Origin: Brachybacterium sp. P6-10-X1
GTDB taxonomy: Bacteria > Actinomycetota > Actinomycetes > Actinomycetales > Dermabacteraceae
Reading direction: 5' to 3'
Assembly (NCBI RefSeq): GCF_001969445.1
Contig: NZ_CP017297.1
Span: 1,054,001-1,118,000 of the forward strand
Length of the DNA stretch: 64,000 nucleotides
Shown here: positions 1 to 8,413 of the stretch, piece after piece
Layout: each line of letters starts with the position of its first letter
Position numbering within the stretch: position 1 is the first letter of the stretch
The notes under the pieces: generated by a model
Database searches by the model: none
What the model was told of the DNA's origin: nothing
Seen by the model: the letters and a program-made list of their open reading frames with translations, nothing else
Position numbers and translations under genes: made by a program

Positions 1-17
1 GACGGTCTCGGTAGGGG

Positions 18-638
18 TCAGGCGAGCGCGTGCCGTCGGGCATACGCGTCGCGACAGCCCAGGGCGCAGAACCCGAGCGTCTCACCGTCCGTCTCGATCG
101 TGAGAGCACGCGGCCCTCGGCGCACGAGCATTCCGCAGATCGGGTCGACGAGATGGCCGTCGGGAACGGGGTCGTTGCGACCGTTCTCGACGGCGGCACG
201 GTAGTCGGAGATCAGCGCGTCCAGGACGTCATCCGCCGTGGAGGATGCTCCGTCCATCCCGATGCTGCCGTCGGGGACCCCGTTGATGAGCACCCACAAG
301 GACCCGGGCTCGCGCTGCCAGCCGTGCCTCGTATCGACGCGCCGGAGGGCGGCTTTGACGGCCCCGATCATGGGGCGCGCCATATCGTCCTGCCATGCCC
401 GCGGCACCGTGACCGACGCGATCACCGGCGGGGCCTCCTCGGGATTCGCGGGCCCATCGCCGGTATGCCAGTCGGTCAGGTCACGAAAGCCCAGGTGGGC
501 CATCTGGCGAGCGCGATGCATCGTCTCCGGGGGCGCGTGATCGTCCGTGAGGACGACCGAGCAGATCTGCTCGATGATGGCGCGGCGATCCGTGTCGTCG
601 TATCGTCCGACGGGGCATGAGATCTCGATCAGAATCAT
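18..638 (-). CDS. Tautomerase-like protein with C-terminal YHS metal-binding domain
   Basis: The 206-residue protein has an N-terminal alpha/beta part (residues 1-140) resembling two-copy 4-oxalocrotonate tautomerase-like proteins. Residues 163-204 form a YHS domain with the typical DPICGM start and a later FCALGC cysteine pair, which usually binds a metal. Canonical tautomerases use a catalytic Pro directly after the initiator Met. Here the start is MILIEI, so classical tautomerase activity is doubtful. The start is well supported by an AAGGAG ribosome site 6 nt upstream of the ATG. It is divergent from the XRE regulator across about 107 bp, so that regulator may control it. Substrate unknown. 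Confidence 0.7.
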   Translation of the reverse strand: MILIEISCPVGRYDDTDRRAIIEQICSVVLTDDHAPPETMHRARQMAHLGFRDLTDWHTGDGPANPEEAPPVIASVTVPRAWQDDMARPMIGAVKAALRRVDTRHGWQREPGSLWVLINGVPDGSIGMDGASSTADDVLDALISDYRAAVENGRNDPVPDGHLVDPICGMLVRRGPRALTIETDGETLGFCALGCRDAYARRHALA

Positions 639-697
639 GACTGTCTCCTTCGACTCGGTGTCGCCAGGGTCACCGTTGCTGGTGTGCCGTGTCGATA

Positions 698-745
698 ACC
701 TCCGAGGTCATGGAGCAGCTGCTCCGCGCTGGGTAGTATCGCGGG
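698..745 (+). promoter_or_regulatory. Promoter and palindromes upstream of the XRE regulator
   Basis: A -10 hexamer TAGTAT (734-739) lies 6 nt before the ATG at 746, which suggests a leaderless transcript. A perfect 14-bp palindrome GGAGCAGCTGCTCC (712-725) covers the expected -35 position. A second palindrome, ACCTC-C-GAGGT, sits at 698-708. Either could be the operator for the regulator itself and for the divergent gene. Inference from position and symmetry. Confidence 0.5.
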
Positions 746-1537
746 ATGTCTGTGAGCCCTGCTGCAGCCGGCACCCTGATTCGCCGATGGCGCAGTCGGC
801 GACGGCGCTCCCAGCTCGACGTCGCGGTCGCGGCGGGGGTCTCCACCCGGCATCTGAGCTACCTCGAGACCGGGCGCGCGACACCGAGCCGCCTCATGGT
901 CGCCCGGCTGTGCGCGGAGCTGGAGGTTCCCCTTCGCGATCGCAATACCCTGCTGCTCGCTGCAGGGTTCGCTCCCGATCACACCGAACGTCCCCTGGAC
1001 GACCTCGGCCCCGTGCGCGAGGCCGTCCAAGCGGTGCTGGATGGGCATGACCCCAATCCGGCTGTCGCGGTCAATGCGCGCTGGGAGGTGCTCGCCTCCA
1101 ATCGGGCCATGACCACCATGTTGTCGGGATTGCCGAGGTCGATCGCCGGTCCACCGCTCAACATCCTTCGCGCCACCCTCCATCCGGACGGGATGCTGGG
1201 GCAGCTGCATGACCCGGCACGGTGGCGGGACGATGCACTCCGCCGCGCGAGGCGTCAGCACGAGCACACGGCCGATGCAGGCCTCGAGGCGCTGATCGCC
1301 GAGATCGAGCAGTACCCGATCCCCCAGTCCGGTGTCGACCATGACGGGCAGGCCGATGATCTGGTGATGCCCATGCGGCTGAGCACTCCGCTCGGTGAGC
1401 TTTCGCTGCTCTATGCCGTCACTGTGTTCGGGTCCCCGCGCGACATCACGACCGACGAGCTCGCCATCGAGACGTTCTTCCCGGCCGACGAAGCCACGCG
1501 AGCCCTGTTGCCCCTGTTGATCGACGACGGCGCCTGA
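746..1537 (+). CDS. XRE-family regulator with MmyB-like ligand-binding domain
   Basis: The 263-residue protein starts with a helix-turn-helix of the XRE type (residues about 8-65, including [20 protein letters not shown]). It continues with the MmyB-type sensor domain found in many actinobacterial regulators, which often control a divergently transcribed enzyme. There is no ribosome site. The ATG lies 6 nt after a TAGTAT -10 box, so a leaderless start is likely. It is divergent from the tautomerase/YHS gene, its most probable target. The ligand cannot be told from sequence. A second XRE-MmyB gene is present at 51.7-52.5 kb. Confidence 0.85.
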   Translation: MSVSPAAAGTLIRRWRSRRRRSQLDVAVAAGVSTRHLSYLETGRATPSRLMVARLCAELEVPLRDRNTLLLAAGFAPDHTERPLDDLGPVREAVQAVLDGHDPNPAVAVNARWEVLASNRAMTTMLSGLPRSIAGPPLNILRATLHPDGMLGQLHDPARWRDDALRRARRQHEHTADAGLEALIAEIEQYPIPQSGVDHDGQADDLVMPMRLSTPLGELSLLYAVTVFGSPRDITTDELAIETFFPADEATRALLPLLIDDGA

Positions 1538-1560
1538 TCAGATCAGGACCAGGGCGCCGT
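1527..1560. terminator. Bidirectional terminator-like cruciform
   Basis: Outer arms ACGGCGCC (1527-1534) and GGCGCCGT (1553-1560) enclose an inner perfect palindrome CCTGATC-A-GATCAGG. The left arm runs up to the stop codon of the XRE gene, and the SHOCT gene converges from the other side. The position and symmetry suit termination for both strands. There is no T-run. Confidence 0.6.
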
Positions 1561-1587
1561 GCCGTGGCACCAGGGAAAGCCGATCAG

Positions 1588-1860
1588 TCACTTCTTCTCG
1601 CGCAGCACCGCCCGGCGAGCGCGGAACTCGTCCTCGTCGATCTCCCCGGCCGCGTAGCGCTCGCCCAGTTTCGATTCGGCGTCGCGGCGCGGGCCCTCCG
1701 ACCACCAGCGGCGACGACGGACAGCGCCGGTGATGAGGAACGCGGCGAGCAGCAGCAGGAGCAGCAGTGGGAAGAACGGGAAGAAGACGTGCGGACCGTT
1801 CCAGGCGGCGTCGCCGCCCGGGCCGCCGGCGGTGAGCTGGGTGAGGGTCTCGATGAACAT
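1588..1860 (-). CDS. Small membrane protein with SHOCT domain
   Basis: The 90-residue protein has one hydrophobic segment (residues about 25-47) followed by a basic cluster and a C-terminal SHOCT motif (residues about 62-88, LGERYAAGEIDEDEFRARRA). SHOCT motifs are short oligomerisation modules at the ends of many bacterial proteins. A GGAAGG ribosome site lies 8 nt before the ATG. It is downstream of and co-directional with the histidine kinase, so it may share that transcript. Specific role unknown. Confidence 0.8.
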   Translation of the reverse strand: MFIETLTQLTAGGPGGDAAWNGPHVFFPFFPLLLLLLLAAFLITGAVRRRRWWSEGPRRDAESKLGERYAAGEIDEDEFRARRAVLREKK

Positions 1861-1965
1861 GGTGTGATCCTTCCGATGGATGGTGACCCCACTCTGCGCC
1901 CGTCCGGCCCCGGTTCCATCGGCCCGTGGGCGGCACCTCGGCTACGTCGCCGGGCGCAGTCGCGG

Positions 1966-3156
1966 TCACGCCGGGAGCACGGCCTGCACCCGGAACCGGG
2001 AGCCGTCGGTCTCGACCTCCGCGGTGCCGCCGACATCGGCCGCACGGCGCCGGATCCCGGCGATGCCGAAGCCCTCCCGCACCTCCTCCCCCGGCTCCGC
2101 GGGGCTGACCACCGAGAGCTCTACTGCGCCGTCGAGGTAGGCCACGCGCACCTGCGCCCGGGGTTCCGCGGCATGCTTGACCACGTTGGTCAGCGACTCC
2201 TGCACGATCCGGTAGACGGCGACGCCGACCACCGAGGGCACGGCGCGCCGGGCTCCTGAGATCTCCAGCTCGACGTCGACCCCCGCGTCGCGCATCCGCG
2301 TGCACAGATCCTCGAGTCGGTCCAGCCCGGGGGTCGGCGCATGCGTCTCTGCCGAAGTGGCCTGCGGGCTCACCACGGCGAGAGTGGTGCGCAACTCGGC
2401 GAGCGCCTCGGCGCTGGCGCGGCTGATCACCTCGAGCGCCTCACGGGCCTGCGCGGGACGACGCTCCGCGACGTGCAGGGCGATGTCGGCCTGCATCTGG
2501 ATGGCGGCGAGCCCGTGCCCCACCACGTCGTGCACCTCGGAGGCCAGGCGCAGACGCTCCGCATCCATCGCACTGCGCTGCGCGGCCTCGCGCCGACGGC
2601 TGCGGGTTTCGAGCACCTGGCGCCGGGCCAGGCCGATGCACCAGGGCACCACCACCCAGGCAGACAGCGGCAGTGCCTCCAGCAGTCCATCCAGCGGTGT
2701 GACGCTGACCGGCCCGTGGGCGAGCAGCACGAGGATCCCGAGACCGGCGGCGACTCCCGAGCGCGGCAGCGCCACCCGGCGAGCCAGCGAGAACGCTGTG
2801 ATGGCGACGGTGACCAGGATCGGACCGTAGGGATTGCCGAGGGCGAGGTGGAGCGTGCTCGCCCCGGTCGAGAGTCCGATGGCGAGCAGCGGCCACCGCC
2901 GCAGGGCGACCGCCGCCACCGCGAGCACCGCCAGGAGGTATGCGGTGAGATCCGGTCCTTCCCCGGCGTCCCAGGTCCAGGGGCCGCCGCTCCCGTCGGC
3001 CGTGTGCTCGGGGCCATCCGGGCCAGGGCCACCGGTGCCGGACCCTCCCTCCGAGCCCCACCGACCGGTGACCGGCAGCGTACCGAGCACCAGCAGGCCC
3101 ACGGGCAGGGCGAGCCACAGGTCCCGCAGCTGCGGCCGGCCGGGGTGCTCGATCAT
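1966..3156 (-). CDS. Two-component sensor histidine kinase (NarL-type partner)
   Basis: The 396-residue protein has several membrane segments in residues 1-190, then a HisKA_3 dimerisation domain with the phospho-acceptor His near residue 209 (EVHDVVGHG). The HATPase domain has its N-box near residue 323 (QESLTNVVKHA) and a late G-box (GFGIAGI). I chose the ATG at 3156 because upstream codons read through the promoter region of the divergent regulator and do not look coding. It faces away from its likely partner, the response regulator at 3286. Signal unknown. Confidence 0.9.
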   Translation of the reverse strand: MIEHPGRPQLRDLWLALPVGLLVLGTLPVTGRWGSEGGSGTGGPGPDGPEHTADGSGGPWTWDAGEGPDLTAYLLAVLAVAAVALRRWPLLAIGLSTGASTLHLALGNPYGPILVTVAITAFSLARRVALPRSGVAAGLGILVLLAHGPVSVTPLDGLLEALPLSAWVVVPWCIGLARRQVLETRSRRREAAQRSAMDAERLRLASEVHDVVGHGLAAIQMQADIALHVAERRPAQAREALEVISRASAEALAELRTTLAVVSPQATSAETHAPTPGLDRLEDLCTRMRDAGVDVELEISGARRAVPSVVGVAVYRIVQESLTNVVKHAAEPRAQVRVAYLDGAVELSVVSPAEPGEEVREGFGIAGIRRRAADVGGTAEVETDGSRFRVQAVLPA

Positions 3157-3202
3157 GGACACAGTCTGCCTCGGTGGCCCGGCAGCGGTCGCGGGCCCCC
3201 GC

Positions 3203-3259
3203 GCGTACGGGCAGCTGCGTCCCCGGACGTACGCACGCGCGGGCCGTCGCGCGGATACT
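3203..3259. promoter_or_regulatory. Divergent promoter region of the two-component pair
   Basis: The 129-bp gap between kinase and regulator holds an inverted repeat GCGTACG (3203-3209) and CGTACGC (3228-3234). A GATACT -10-like hexamer follows at about 3254-3259, about 27 nt before the regulator start codon. The repeat could be the response-regulator binding site for autoregulation. Inference only. Confidence 0.4.
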
Positions 3260-3285
3260 GGGGAGCACCCGAGGGAAGGACCGCG

Positions 3286-3936
3286 ATGATCCGTGTGCTG
3301 GCGGCCGACGACCAGGATCTGGTGCGGCTCGGTCTGCGCACCCTGCTGGAGGCCGAGGACGGCTTCGCTCTCGCCGGGGAGGCGGCCGACGGGCTGGCCG
3401 CCGTCGCCGAGACCGTGCAGACCGTGCCGGACGTGGTGCTGATGGACATCCGCATGCCCGGCATCGACGGGATCGAGGCGACGAGGCGGATCATCGCCCG
3501 CCCCGAGCTCGCGGAGGTGCGGGTGATCGTGCTGACCACCTTCGAGCGCGACGAGTACGTGTTCGAGGCCCTGCATGCCGGGGCCTCCGGCTTCCTGCTC
3601 AAGGACACCCCGCCCGTGGAGCTGATCGCGGCGATCCGCACCGTGGTCGACGGCGGGGCCCTGCTCGCCCCGAGCGTGACCCGCACCCTGATCGCGGAAT
3701 TCGTCGCCGAGCAGCGCCGTCCCCTCTCCCCGCACCCGCGCCTCGCGGAGCTCACGGCACGGGAGAAAGAGGTGGTGGGTCTGGTCGCCGAGGGGCTGTC
3801 GAACCAGGAGATCGCCGAGCGCCTCGTGCTCAGCCCCGCCACCGCCCGCACCCACGTGAGCCGGGCGATGATCAAGCTCGGGGCCCGGGACCGGGCCCAG
3901 CTGGTGGTGTTCGCGTACCGGTCGGGGCTGGCGTGA
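3286..3936 (+). CDS. NarL/FixJ-family response regulator
   Basis: The 216-residue protein has a receiver domain (residues 1-125) with acidic residues near the N-terminus (ADDQD), the phospho-acceptor Asp54 in VLMDIRMPG, and the conserved Thr and Lys late in the fold (LTTF, LLKD). A LuxR-type helix-turn-helix follows at residues about 150-210 (LTAREKEVVGLVAEGLSNQEIA). The start is set by a GGAAGGA ribosome site 5 nt before the ATG. It is divergent from the histidine kinase at 1966-3156, its likely partner. Target genes are not evident. Confidence 0.93.
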   Translation: MIRVLAADDQDLVRLGLRTLLEAEDGFALAGEAADGLAAVAETVQTVPDVVLMDIRMPGIDGIEATRRIIARPELAEVRVIVLTTFERDEYVFEALHAGASGFLLKDTPPVELIAAIRTVVDGGALLAPSVTRTLIAEFVAEQRRPLSPHPRLAELTAREKEVVGLVAEGLSNQEIAERLVLSPATARTHVSRAMIKLGARDRAQLVVFAYRSGLA

Positions 3937-3966
3937 GGCGTGCTGCCGACCCCGGATCACCGCGGT

Positions 3967-4227
3967 TCACGTCACGGGGATGAACACCCGCATCGTCCCG
4001 GCGCCGCCCTCGCCCCAGTCCCGGTAGGGCTGCAGCGTCACCCGGCGGGTGTCCTCCACGTCCGCCCCATCGGCCGCGTCCTCGCCGTAGGCCCAGGGCC
4101 GGTCCGAGGTGCGGCGCCGACCGACCGTCGCGAGCACCTCGCCGTCGGCCACCGTGAGCCCTGCATCCACGTCGATCACGGCCTGCTCGACATCGTCTCC
4201 GAAATCTGCCGATTCCAGGCAGTGCAC
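3967..4227 (-). pseudogene. C-terminal remnant of GH127 beta-L-arabinofuranosidase
   Basis: About 86 codons read like the tail of a GH127 (DUF1680) glycoside hydrolase. The closing stretch LQPYRDWGEGGAGTMRVFIP corresponds to the family's usual PYYAWANRGPGEMRVW ending. It is preceded by a block starting HCLESADFG, like the family's YCxExxD region. GH127 enzymes are over 600 residues, so more than 80% is missing. The 5' end stops abruptly near 4225, where a LacI fragment begins on the other strand. The original gene probably released L-arabinofuranose and was controlled by that regulator. Confidence 0.6.
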
Positions 4228-4629
4228 GAGCGCAGATGCTCATGGCACGCGGGGTGGACGGGTTCATCTGCGTGGGCAGCAGCACCGACCGAGGCCTGGG
4301 GCCGACGAGCCGTGCGCGACCTGCTGACCAGCGGCACCGAGTTCAACGGACTGATCTGCGGCAACGACCAGATCGGCCGCGGCGCCCTGGATTCGCTGGC
4401 CCGCGCCGGCGTGCGGGTTCCCGAGGACGTGGCGGTGGTCAGCCACGACAACTGGGAGCTGCTGGCGACCCAGTGCACCCCGCAGCTGTCCACCGTCGAC
4501 AACCGGTACCGGGAGCTGGGACGGATGGCCTCCCAGGCGCTGCTGCGCATGATGAACGGCGAGCGCGAGAGGGGCGTGGTCACATCGCCGTGCTCGCTGG
4601 TGGTGCGGGAATCCACGCTCGGGGCGTGA
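4224..4629 (+). pseudogene. Fragmented LacI-family regulator
   Basis: Two LacI-type pieces in different frames are fused. The first reads MLMARGVDGFICVGSSTD (about 4236-4291), the middle of the sugar-binding domain. The second runs from about 4305 to the stop at 4629, with motifs ICGNDQIGRGALDSL, VPEDVAVVSHDN and LSTVDN typical of the C-terminal half. The helix-turn-helix and roughly half of the sensor domain are gone, and the frame changes between the pieces. No functional protein is expected. The neighbouring GH127 tail suggests a lost sugar-utilisation locus. Confidence 0.75.
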
Positions 4630-4721
4630 ACAGTGCAGCGCCGTCGCCGGATACGGTGGCCGCTGAACAGCCCTGCGGCACGGAATCGCGAGGGAGAAGG
4701 ACCTATCGTCCAGGAGGACCC

Positions 4722-5222
4722 ATGCGCCGTCTCGTGCGCCGTCGGCACCGTCTCGCCCTGGCTCTGCTCGCCGTGGTGATCCCGCTGGGGTCCTGCGGCA
4801 CCGGGACGGTTCCCGTTCCGGCCGACGAGGCGGCCGCGCACTATGACGATCTGGTCACCGAGCTCGAGGCGGCCCTCGCCGTCGACGGCACCGCCTGGGC
4901 GCTCGCGCCCGATACCCGCGAGGTCACGGCCGGTGAGGACGCCTGTCTGTTCACGCCCGGTACCTGGAGTCCCGAGACGCCGCTGCCGGAACCGGCCGAC
5001 GACGAGGGCTGGACCCAGCGCATGCAGTCCGCGAACTCGGTGCTCAGCGGGTACGGGTTCGAGGAGATCGAGGAGGTCACCGAGGAGGGCTCGCGCACCG
5101 TGCTGCAGACCCAGGACGAGCACGGCGCCACGTTGAGCATGACCGCCGAGGGCCGGATCACGATCTGGGAGGCCGCCGTCGACGCGGATCCCTGCGCGGC
5201 GGAAGAGCTGCACCTGCGCTAA
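4722..5222 (+). CDS. Putative lipoprotein of unknown function
   Basis: The 166-residue protein has a basic start, a hydrophobic run and a lipobox ending LGSC (Cys near residue 26), so it is probably a secreted lipoprotein. The mature part is acidic, with few recognisable features and two later cysteines. An AGGAGG ribosome site sits 4 nt before the ATG. The gene stands alone between the LacI scar and a convergent terminator. No family is recognised. Confidence 0.75.
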   Translation: MRRLVRRRHRLALALLAVVIPLGSCGTGTVPVPADEAAAHYDDLVTELEAALAVDGTAWALAPDTREVTAGEDACLFTPGTWSPETPLPEPADDEGWTQRMQSANSVLSGYGFEEIEEVTEEGSRTVLQTQDEHGATLSMTAEGRITIWEAAVDADPCAAEELHLR

Positions 5223-5289
5223 GGCCCGTCGACGATCCTGTCGGCGTACGCCCTGTCATCGCGACGACCGTGGCCACCTGATACGGACG

Positions 5290-5326
5290 AAGGGCAGGGA
5301 ACCGGACATCCGGCTCCCCGCCCTTC
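5290..5326. terminator. Bidirectional terminator between convergent genes
   Basis: A long hairpin runs from GAAGGGC to GCCCTTC, with CCGG/CCGG at the top around an ACAT loop and two mismatches. It lies between the convergent lipoprotein and DUF4352 genes, so it can serve both. Confidence 0.7.
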
Positions 5327-5344
5327 CTCGTCGAGCACCCAAGA

Positions 5345-6034
5345 TCAGGGAATCGCGACCTCGATCGGACCGTCGAAGGAGAACATCGGCTGGTAGCTCA
5401 GCGTTGTGACGTCCGTGCCAGCAGGCACGTCGTACACGACAACGCCCTCATAGGTGTTGCCGGGGTTGACCGTCTCGTAGACCGCGTAGTCATCCGGGAA
5501 CGCCATCATCGCGTCTGACGACTCGCTGTACTCCGTGCCGTTCGCGCCGACGAGGGTCATCTCGCTGGAAGACAGATCGACCGACTCGCCGGAAGTGTTG
5601 GAGAACGAGTACTTGATGACCACGTACTCGCCCTGCGCCTGCGACCCGAAGTACTCGTCACCGACCTCCGTCGCACGCTCGACGCTCGAGATCGTCAGAG
5701 AGTACTTGGCGTCCTCAGCAGGCGCCTCCTCCTCGGCCGCCTCGTCCTCGGCCGCCGCCTCCCCGGCGGGGGCGTCTTCAGCCGCAGCGGCGACCTCGTC
5801 CTGCGCAGGAGCCGAGTCAGTGGAGGTGGAACCGCTCGATGCGATCACGGCGACGATCACGATGAGGATGACCAGGGCGATCAGGCCGCCGCATCCGAGA
5901 AGACCGAACTTCACGAAGCGGCCCTTCTTCTTGGGCTGCTGAGGGGCATAGCCCTGTGGGGGCTGACCGTAGCCGGGAGCAGGAGGCAGGGTCGAGTTCC
6001 CGGTGGCTTCGGGCGAGGGAGGAGGCGTGCTCAT
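5345..6034 (-). CDS. Membrane-anchored DUF4352-type protein
   Basis: The 229-residue protein has a Pro/Gly-rich cytoplasmic N-terminus (residues 1-40), one strongly hydrophobic segment (about 48-72), an acidic Ala/Glu-rich linker (75-115) and an extracellular beta domain (about 116-229). The beta domain resembles the DUF4352 family, an immunoglobulin-like fold common in surface proteins of Gram-positive bacteria. I chose the ATG at 6034, with GGAG 10 nt upstream, but a start about 8 codons earlier is possible. The upstream region is richer in A+T and has a 9-bp hairpin. Function unknown. Confidence 0.8.
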   Translation of the reverse strand: MSTPPPSPEATGNSTLPPAPGYGQPPQGYAPQQPKKKGRFVKFGLLGCGGLIALVILIVIVAVIASSGSTSTDSAPAQDEVAAAAEDAPAGEAAAEDEAAEEEAPAEDAKYSLTISSVERATEVGDEYFGSQAQGEYVVIKYSFSNTSGESVDLSSSEMTLVGANGTEYSESSDAMMAFPDDYAVYETVNPGNTYEGVVVYDVPAGTDVTTLSYQPMFSFDGPIEVAIP

Positions 6035-6070
6035 GGTGCGTGAACTCCATTCAGGCATGACGAATACACC

Positions 6071-6092
6071 CTGTGATGCGGATGCATCACAG
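6071..6092. promoter_or_regulatory. Inverted repeat upstream of the DUF4352 gene
   Basis: CTGTGATGC and GCATCACAG form perfect 9-bp arms around GGAT, about 37 bp upstream of the DUF4352 start. The intergenic stretch 6035-6347 is noticeably A+T-richer than the rest and contains a TAGAAT hexamer on the minus strand near 6220. The repeat could be an operator or a leader hairpin. No other gene is seen in this gap. Confidence 0.45.
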
Positions 6093-6347
6093 GCGACTAC
6101 AAAGAAGGGAGACTCTCTGGCGTCAGCCGTCGCTCTGCACACGGAATCCTGCAGTCAGCTCTTGCTTCTGGTCGGCGCCACACGGTGCTCTCCGGCCAGG
6201 AACGTCTCAGTGAACATTCTAGGACCCTTCAGGAATTCCGTACAGGCATCTAGTTGAACTGTTGCTGTCATGTCGGTCACGCGGTTCCGCGAGGGCTCCA
6301 CCGCCGTGTCTGGTCAGCCCCACTCGCCCGCCGCCTACGCTGGGTGG

Positions 6348-6404
6348 ATGGCGATGACTCTCCCCATGATCCCGATGCCGCTCGACCGCGCCGCAGGGAG
6401 CTGA
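6348..6404 (+). CDS. Possible 18-residue leader ORF before the GMC oxidoreductase
   Basis: An ORF of 18 codons (MAMTLPMIPMPLDRAAGS) starts 6 nt after a TACGCT -10-like hexamer (6336-6341). It stops 2 nt before the GTG of the GMC gene and overlaps that gene's AGGGAG ribosome site. Four of its 18 residues are Met. If transcription starts at the ATG, the ORF would be read leaderless and could couple translation to the enzyme. It could also be chance. Confidence 0.3.
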   Translation: MAMTLPMIPMPLDRAAGS

Positions 6405-6406
6405 TC

Positions 6407-8413
6407 GTGCAGGACACCCCTGCCTCGACCTCCACCCGCGAGCACATCGCCCGCGCCCTCGACCCCACTCTGGCGACCGACGAGCTCATCGCCGAGCTGG
6501 CCGGGCGGCTGCAGGCCCTCGACGCCACCGCCCCCGTCGGCTGGACCGACGTCGTCGCGCGCCACTCCCCCGGCGACCCGGACTCCGAGCGGGACCTGCG
6601 CATCATCGTCGGCGATCTGCTCTACGAACACGGTCTCGCCCCCGACCGGGTCGGCCCCGCGCTCGCCCCGCACGTGCAGACCTGGTCGCCGCCGGCGCCG
6701 GAGACCCCCGCCCCGCTGCTGCTGGACCATGCCGCCTTCGCGACCCCGCCGTCCCTCGCCGAGCACTACGACGCGATCGTGATCGGCTCCGGCGCCGGCG
6801 GCGGGATCGCCGCGCAGACCCTCGCCGAGGACGGCCGCCGGATCCTCGTGGTCGAACGCGGTGAGCTGCCGGACCGGAGCCTGCTGCTCACCGACCACCT
6901 GCGCACCCCACGCTCGGCCTTGGGCCTGTTCCCCTGGTCCGGCCCCGGTCCCGAGGCCGAGCCACGCACGGTGAGCATCGGCGACGGTGCCGGGCGCGAT
7001 GTGGTCGCGGGCGAGGGGCTGTGGGGCGACAATGCGATGACGCTCGGCGGCGGAACCCGCGTCTACGGCGCGCAGGCGTGGCGGTTCGGACCGCGGGACT
7101 TCGCGATGGCCGGCACCTACGGTGTCCCCGAGGGCAGCTCCCTGGCGGACTGGCCGATCCGCTACGAGACCCTCGAGCCGCATTACGCGCGCATCGAGCA
7201 GATGCTCGGCGTCAGCGGCGGCCCCTCGACCGACCCCTGGGAGGGGCCGCGCAGCAGCGAGCTGCCGATGGGGCCGCTGTCCCGCTCTCCACTCGGGCAG
7301 CGACTCGAGGCCGCTGCCGGACGCCTGGGGTTGGGCACCCAGCCGGTGCCGCTGCTGATCAACACCCGGGGGCGGGCCGGGCGGGCGGCCTGCGTGCGCT
7401 GCTCGCAGTGCGTGGGGTTGGACTGCCCCGTCGGCGCCCGCGCCGGCAGCCACAACACGACACTGCCCGCCGCGCTCGCCACCGGGAACGCGACCCTGCT
7501 GCCTGCCGCACAGGCCTCCCGGATCGACGTCGGGCCCGACGGGCGCGCGAGGGCGGTCGAGCTGGTCGGCGAGGAGGACGGGACGATCTGGCGGCGCCGG
7601 ATCCGCACCGAGCTCGTGGTCCTCGCCGCCGGGGCGATCGAGAGCGCGCGACTGCTGCTGGACAGCGGCACCGACAACCATCCCGACGGCCTCGGCAACG
7701 ACACCGACCAGGTGGGCCGGCACCTGCAGGGCCACGCCTACGGCGGGGCCAGCGCCCTGTTCGACGAGCAGGTCGTGGATCTGAAGGGGCCCGGGCCGGA
7801 CATCTCCACGGCGGACTTCCGCCACGGCAACGACGGGATCCTGGGCGGGGGAATCCTCGCCGACGAATTCGTGCCCACCCCGGCCGACACCCAGCGGGCC
7901 CTGCGTCGCAACGGCCTCGTCGATCCCACCGCCCCCGTCGGCTCCCCCGCGATGGAACGGGCGATGCTGCGCCTGGGCACCGTCGTCGGCCCCATCCAGG
8001 AGGTCACCACCGCGGACTCCCGCGTGCGGATCGACCGCAGCCGCCGCGACCGGTTCGGGAGGGCGATCGTGCACCTGTCCGGCAGCCTGCACGCCGAGGA
8101 CCTGCGCGGACGCGACATGCTCTCGACCCGCGCCGCCGAATGGCTGGCCGAGGCCGGCGCGGCGCAGGTGCGGCAGATGCCGCCGCTGCGCGGACTCACC
8201 CCACCCAGCAACGGGCAGCACCAAGCCGGGACCTGCCGGATGGGGACGGACCCGGCACGCTCCGTGGTCGACCCCGACGGCCACGTGTGGGGGCATCCGA
8301 ACATCGTCGTCGCCGACGGCTCCACCCACGTCACCAACGGGGGCGCAAACCCGGTCCTGACGATCTACGCCAACGCGCTGCGGATCAGCGAGGGCGTGAC
8401 GCGGGCGGGCTGA
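6407..8413 (+). CDS. GMC-family oxidoreductase
   Basis: The 668-residue flavoprotein has an N-terminal extension (1-115), then the FAD-binding motif GSGAGGG near residue 126 with VVERG about 20 residues on. The long GMC body follows, with a C-terminal block containing HQAGTCRMG, VVDPDGHVWG and NPVLTIYANALR. It probably oxidises an alcohol or sugar. The four-Cys block near residues 327-342 (ACVRCSQCVGLDC) resembles cysteine-rich GMC enzymes that work with a cytochrome partner. The GTG start has AGGGAG 6 nt upstream. The 3' end overlaps the convergent TetR gene by 29 bp. Substrate unknown. Confidence 0.88.
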   Translation: MQDTPASTSTREHIARALDPTLATDELIAELAGRLQALDATAPVGWTDVVARHSPGDPDSERDLRIIVGDLLYEHGLAPDRVGPALAPHVQTWSPPAPETPAPLLLDHAAFATPPSLAEHYDAIVIGSGAGGGIAAQTLAEDGRRILVVERGELPDRSLLLTDHLRTPRSALGLFPWSGPGPEAEPRTVSIGDGAGRDVVAGEGLWGDNAMTLGGGTRVYGAQAWRFGPRDFAMAGTYGVPEGSSLADWPIRYETLEPHYARIEQMLGVSGGPSTDPWEGPRSSELPMGPLSRSPLGQRLEAAAGRLGLGTQPVPLLINTRGRAGRAACVRCSQCVGLDCPVGARAGSHNTTLPAALATGNATLLPAAQASRIDVGPDGRARAVELVGEEDGTIWRRRIRTELVVLAAGAIESARLLLDSGTDNHPDGLGNDTDQVGRHLQGHAYGGASALFDEQVVDLKGPGPDISTADFRHGNDGILGGGILADEFVPTPADTQRALRRNGLVDPTAPVGSPAMERAMLRLGTVVGPIQEVTTADSRVRIDRSRRDRFGRAIVHLSGSLHAEDLRGRDMLSTRAAEWLAEAGAAQVRQMPPLRGLTPPSNGQHQAGTCRMGTDPARSVVDPDGHVWGHPNIVVADGSTHVTNGGANPVLTIYANALRISEGVTRAG

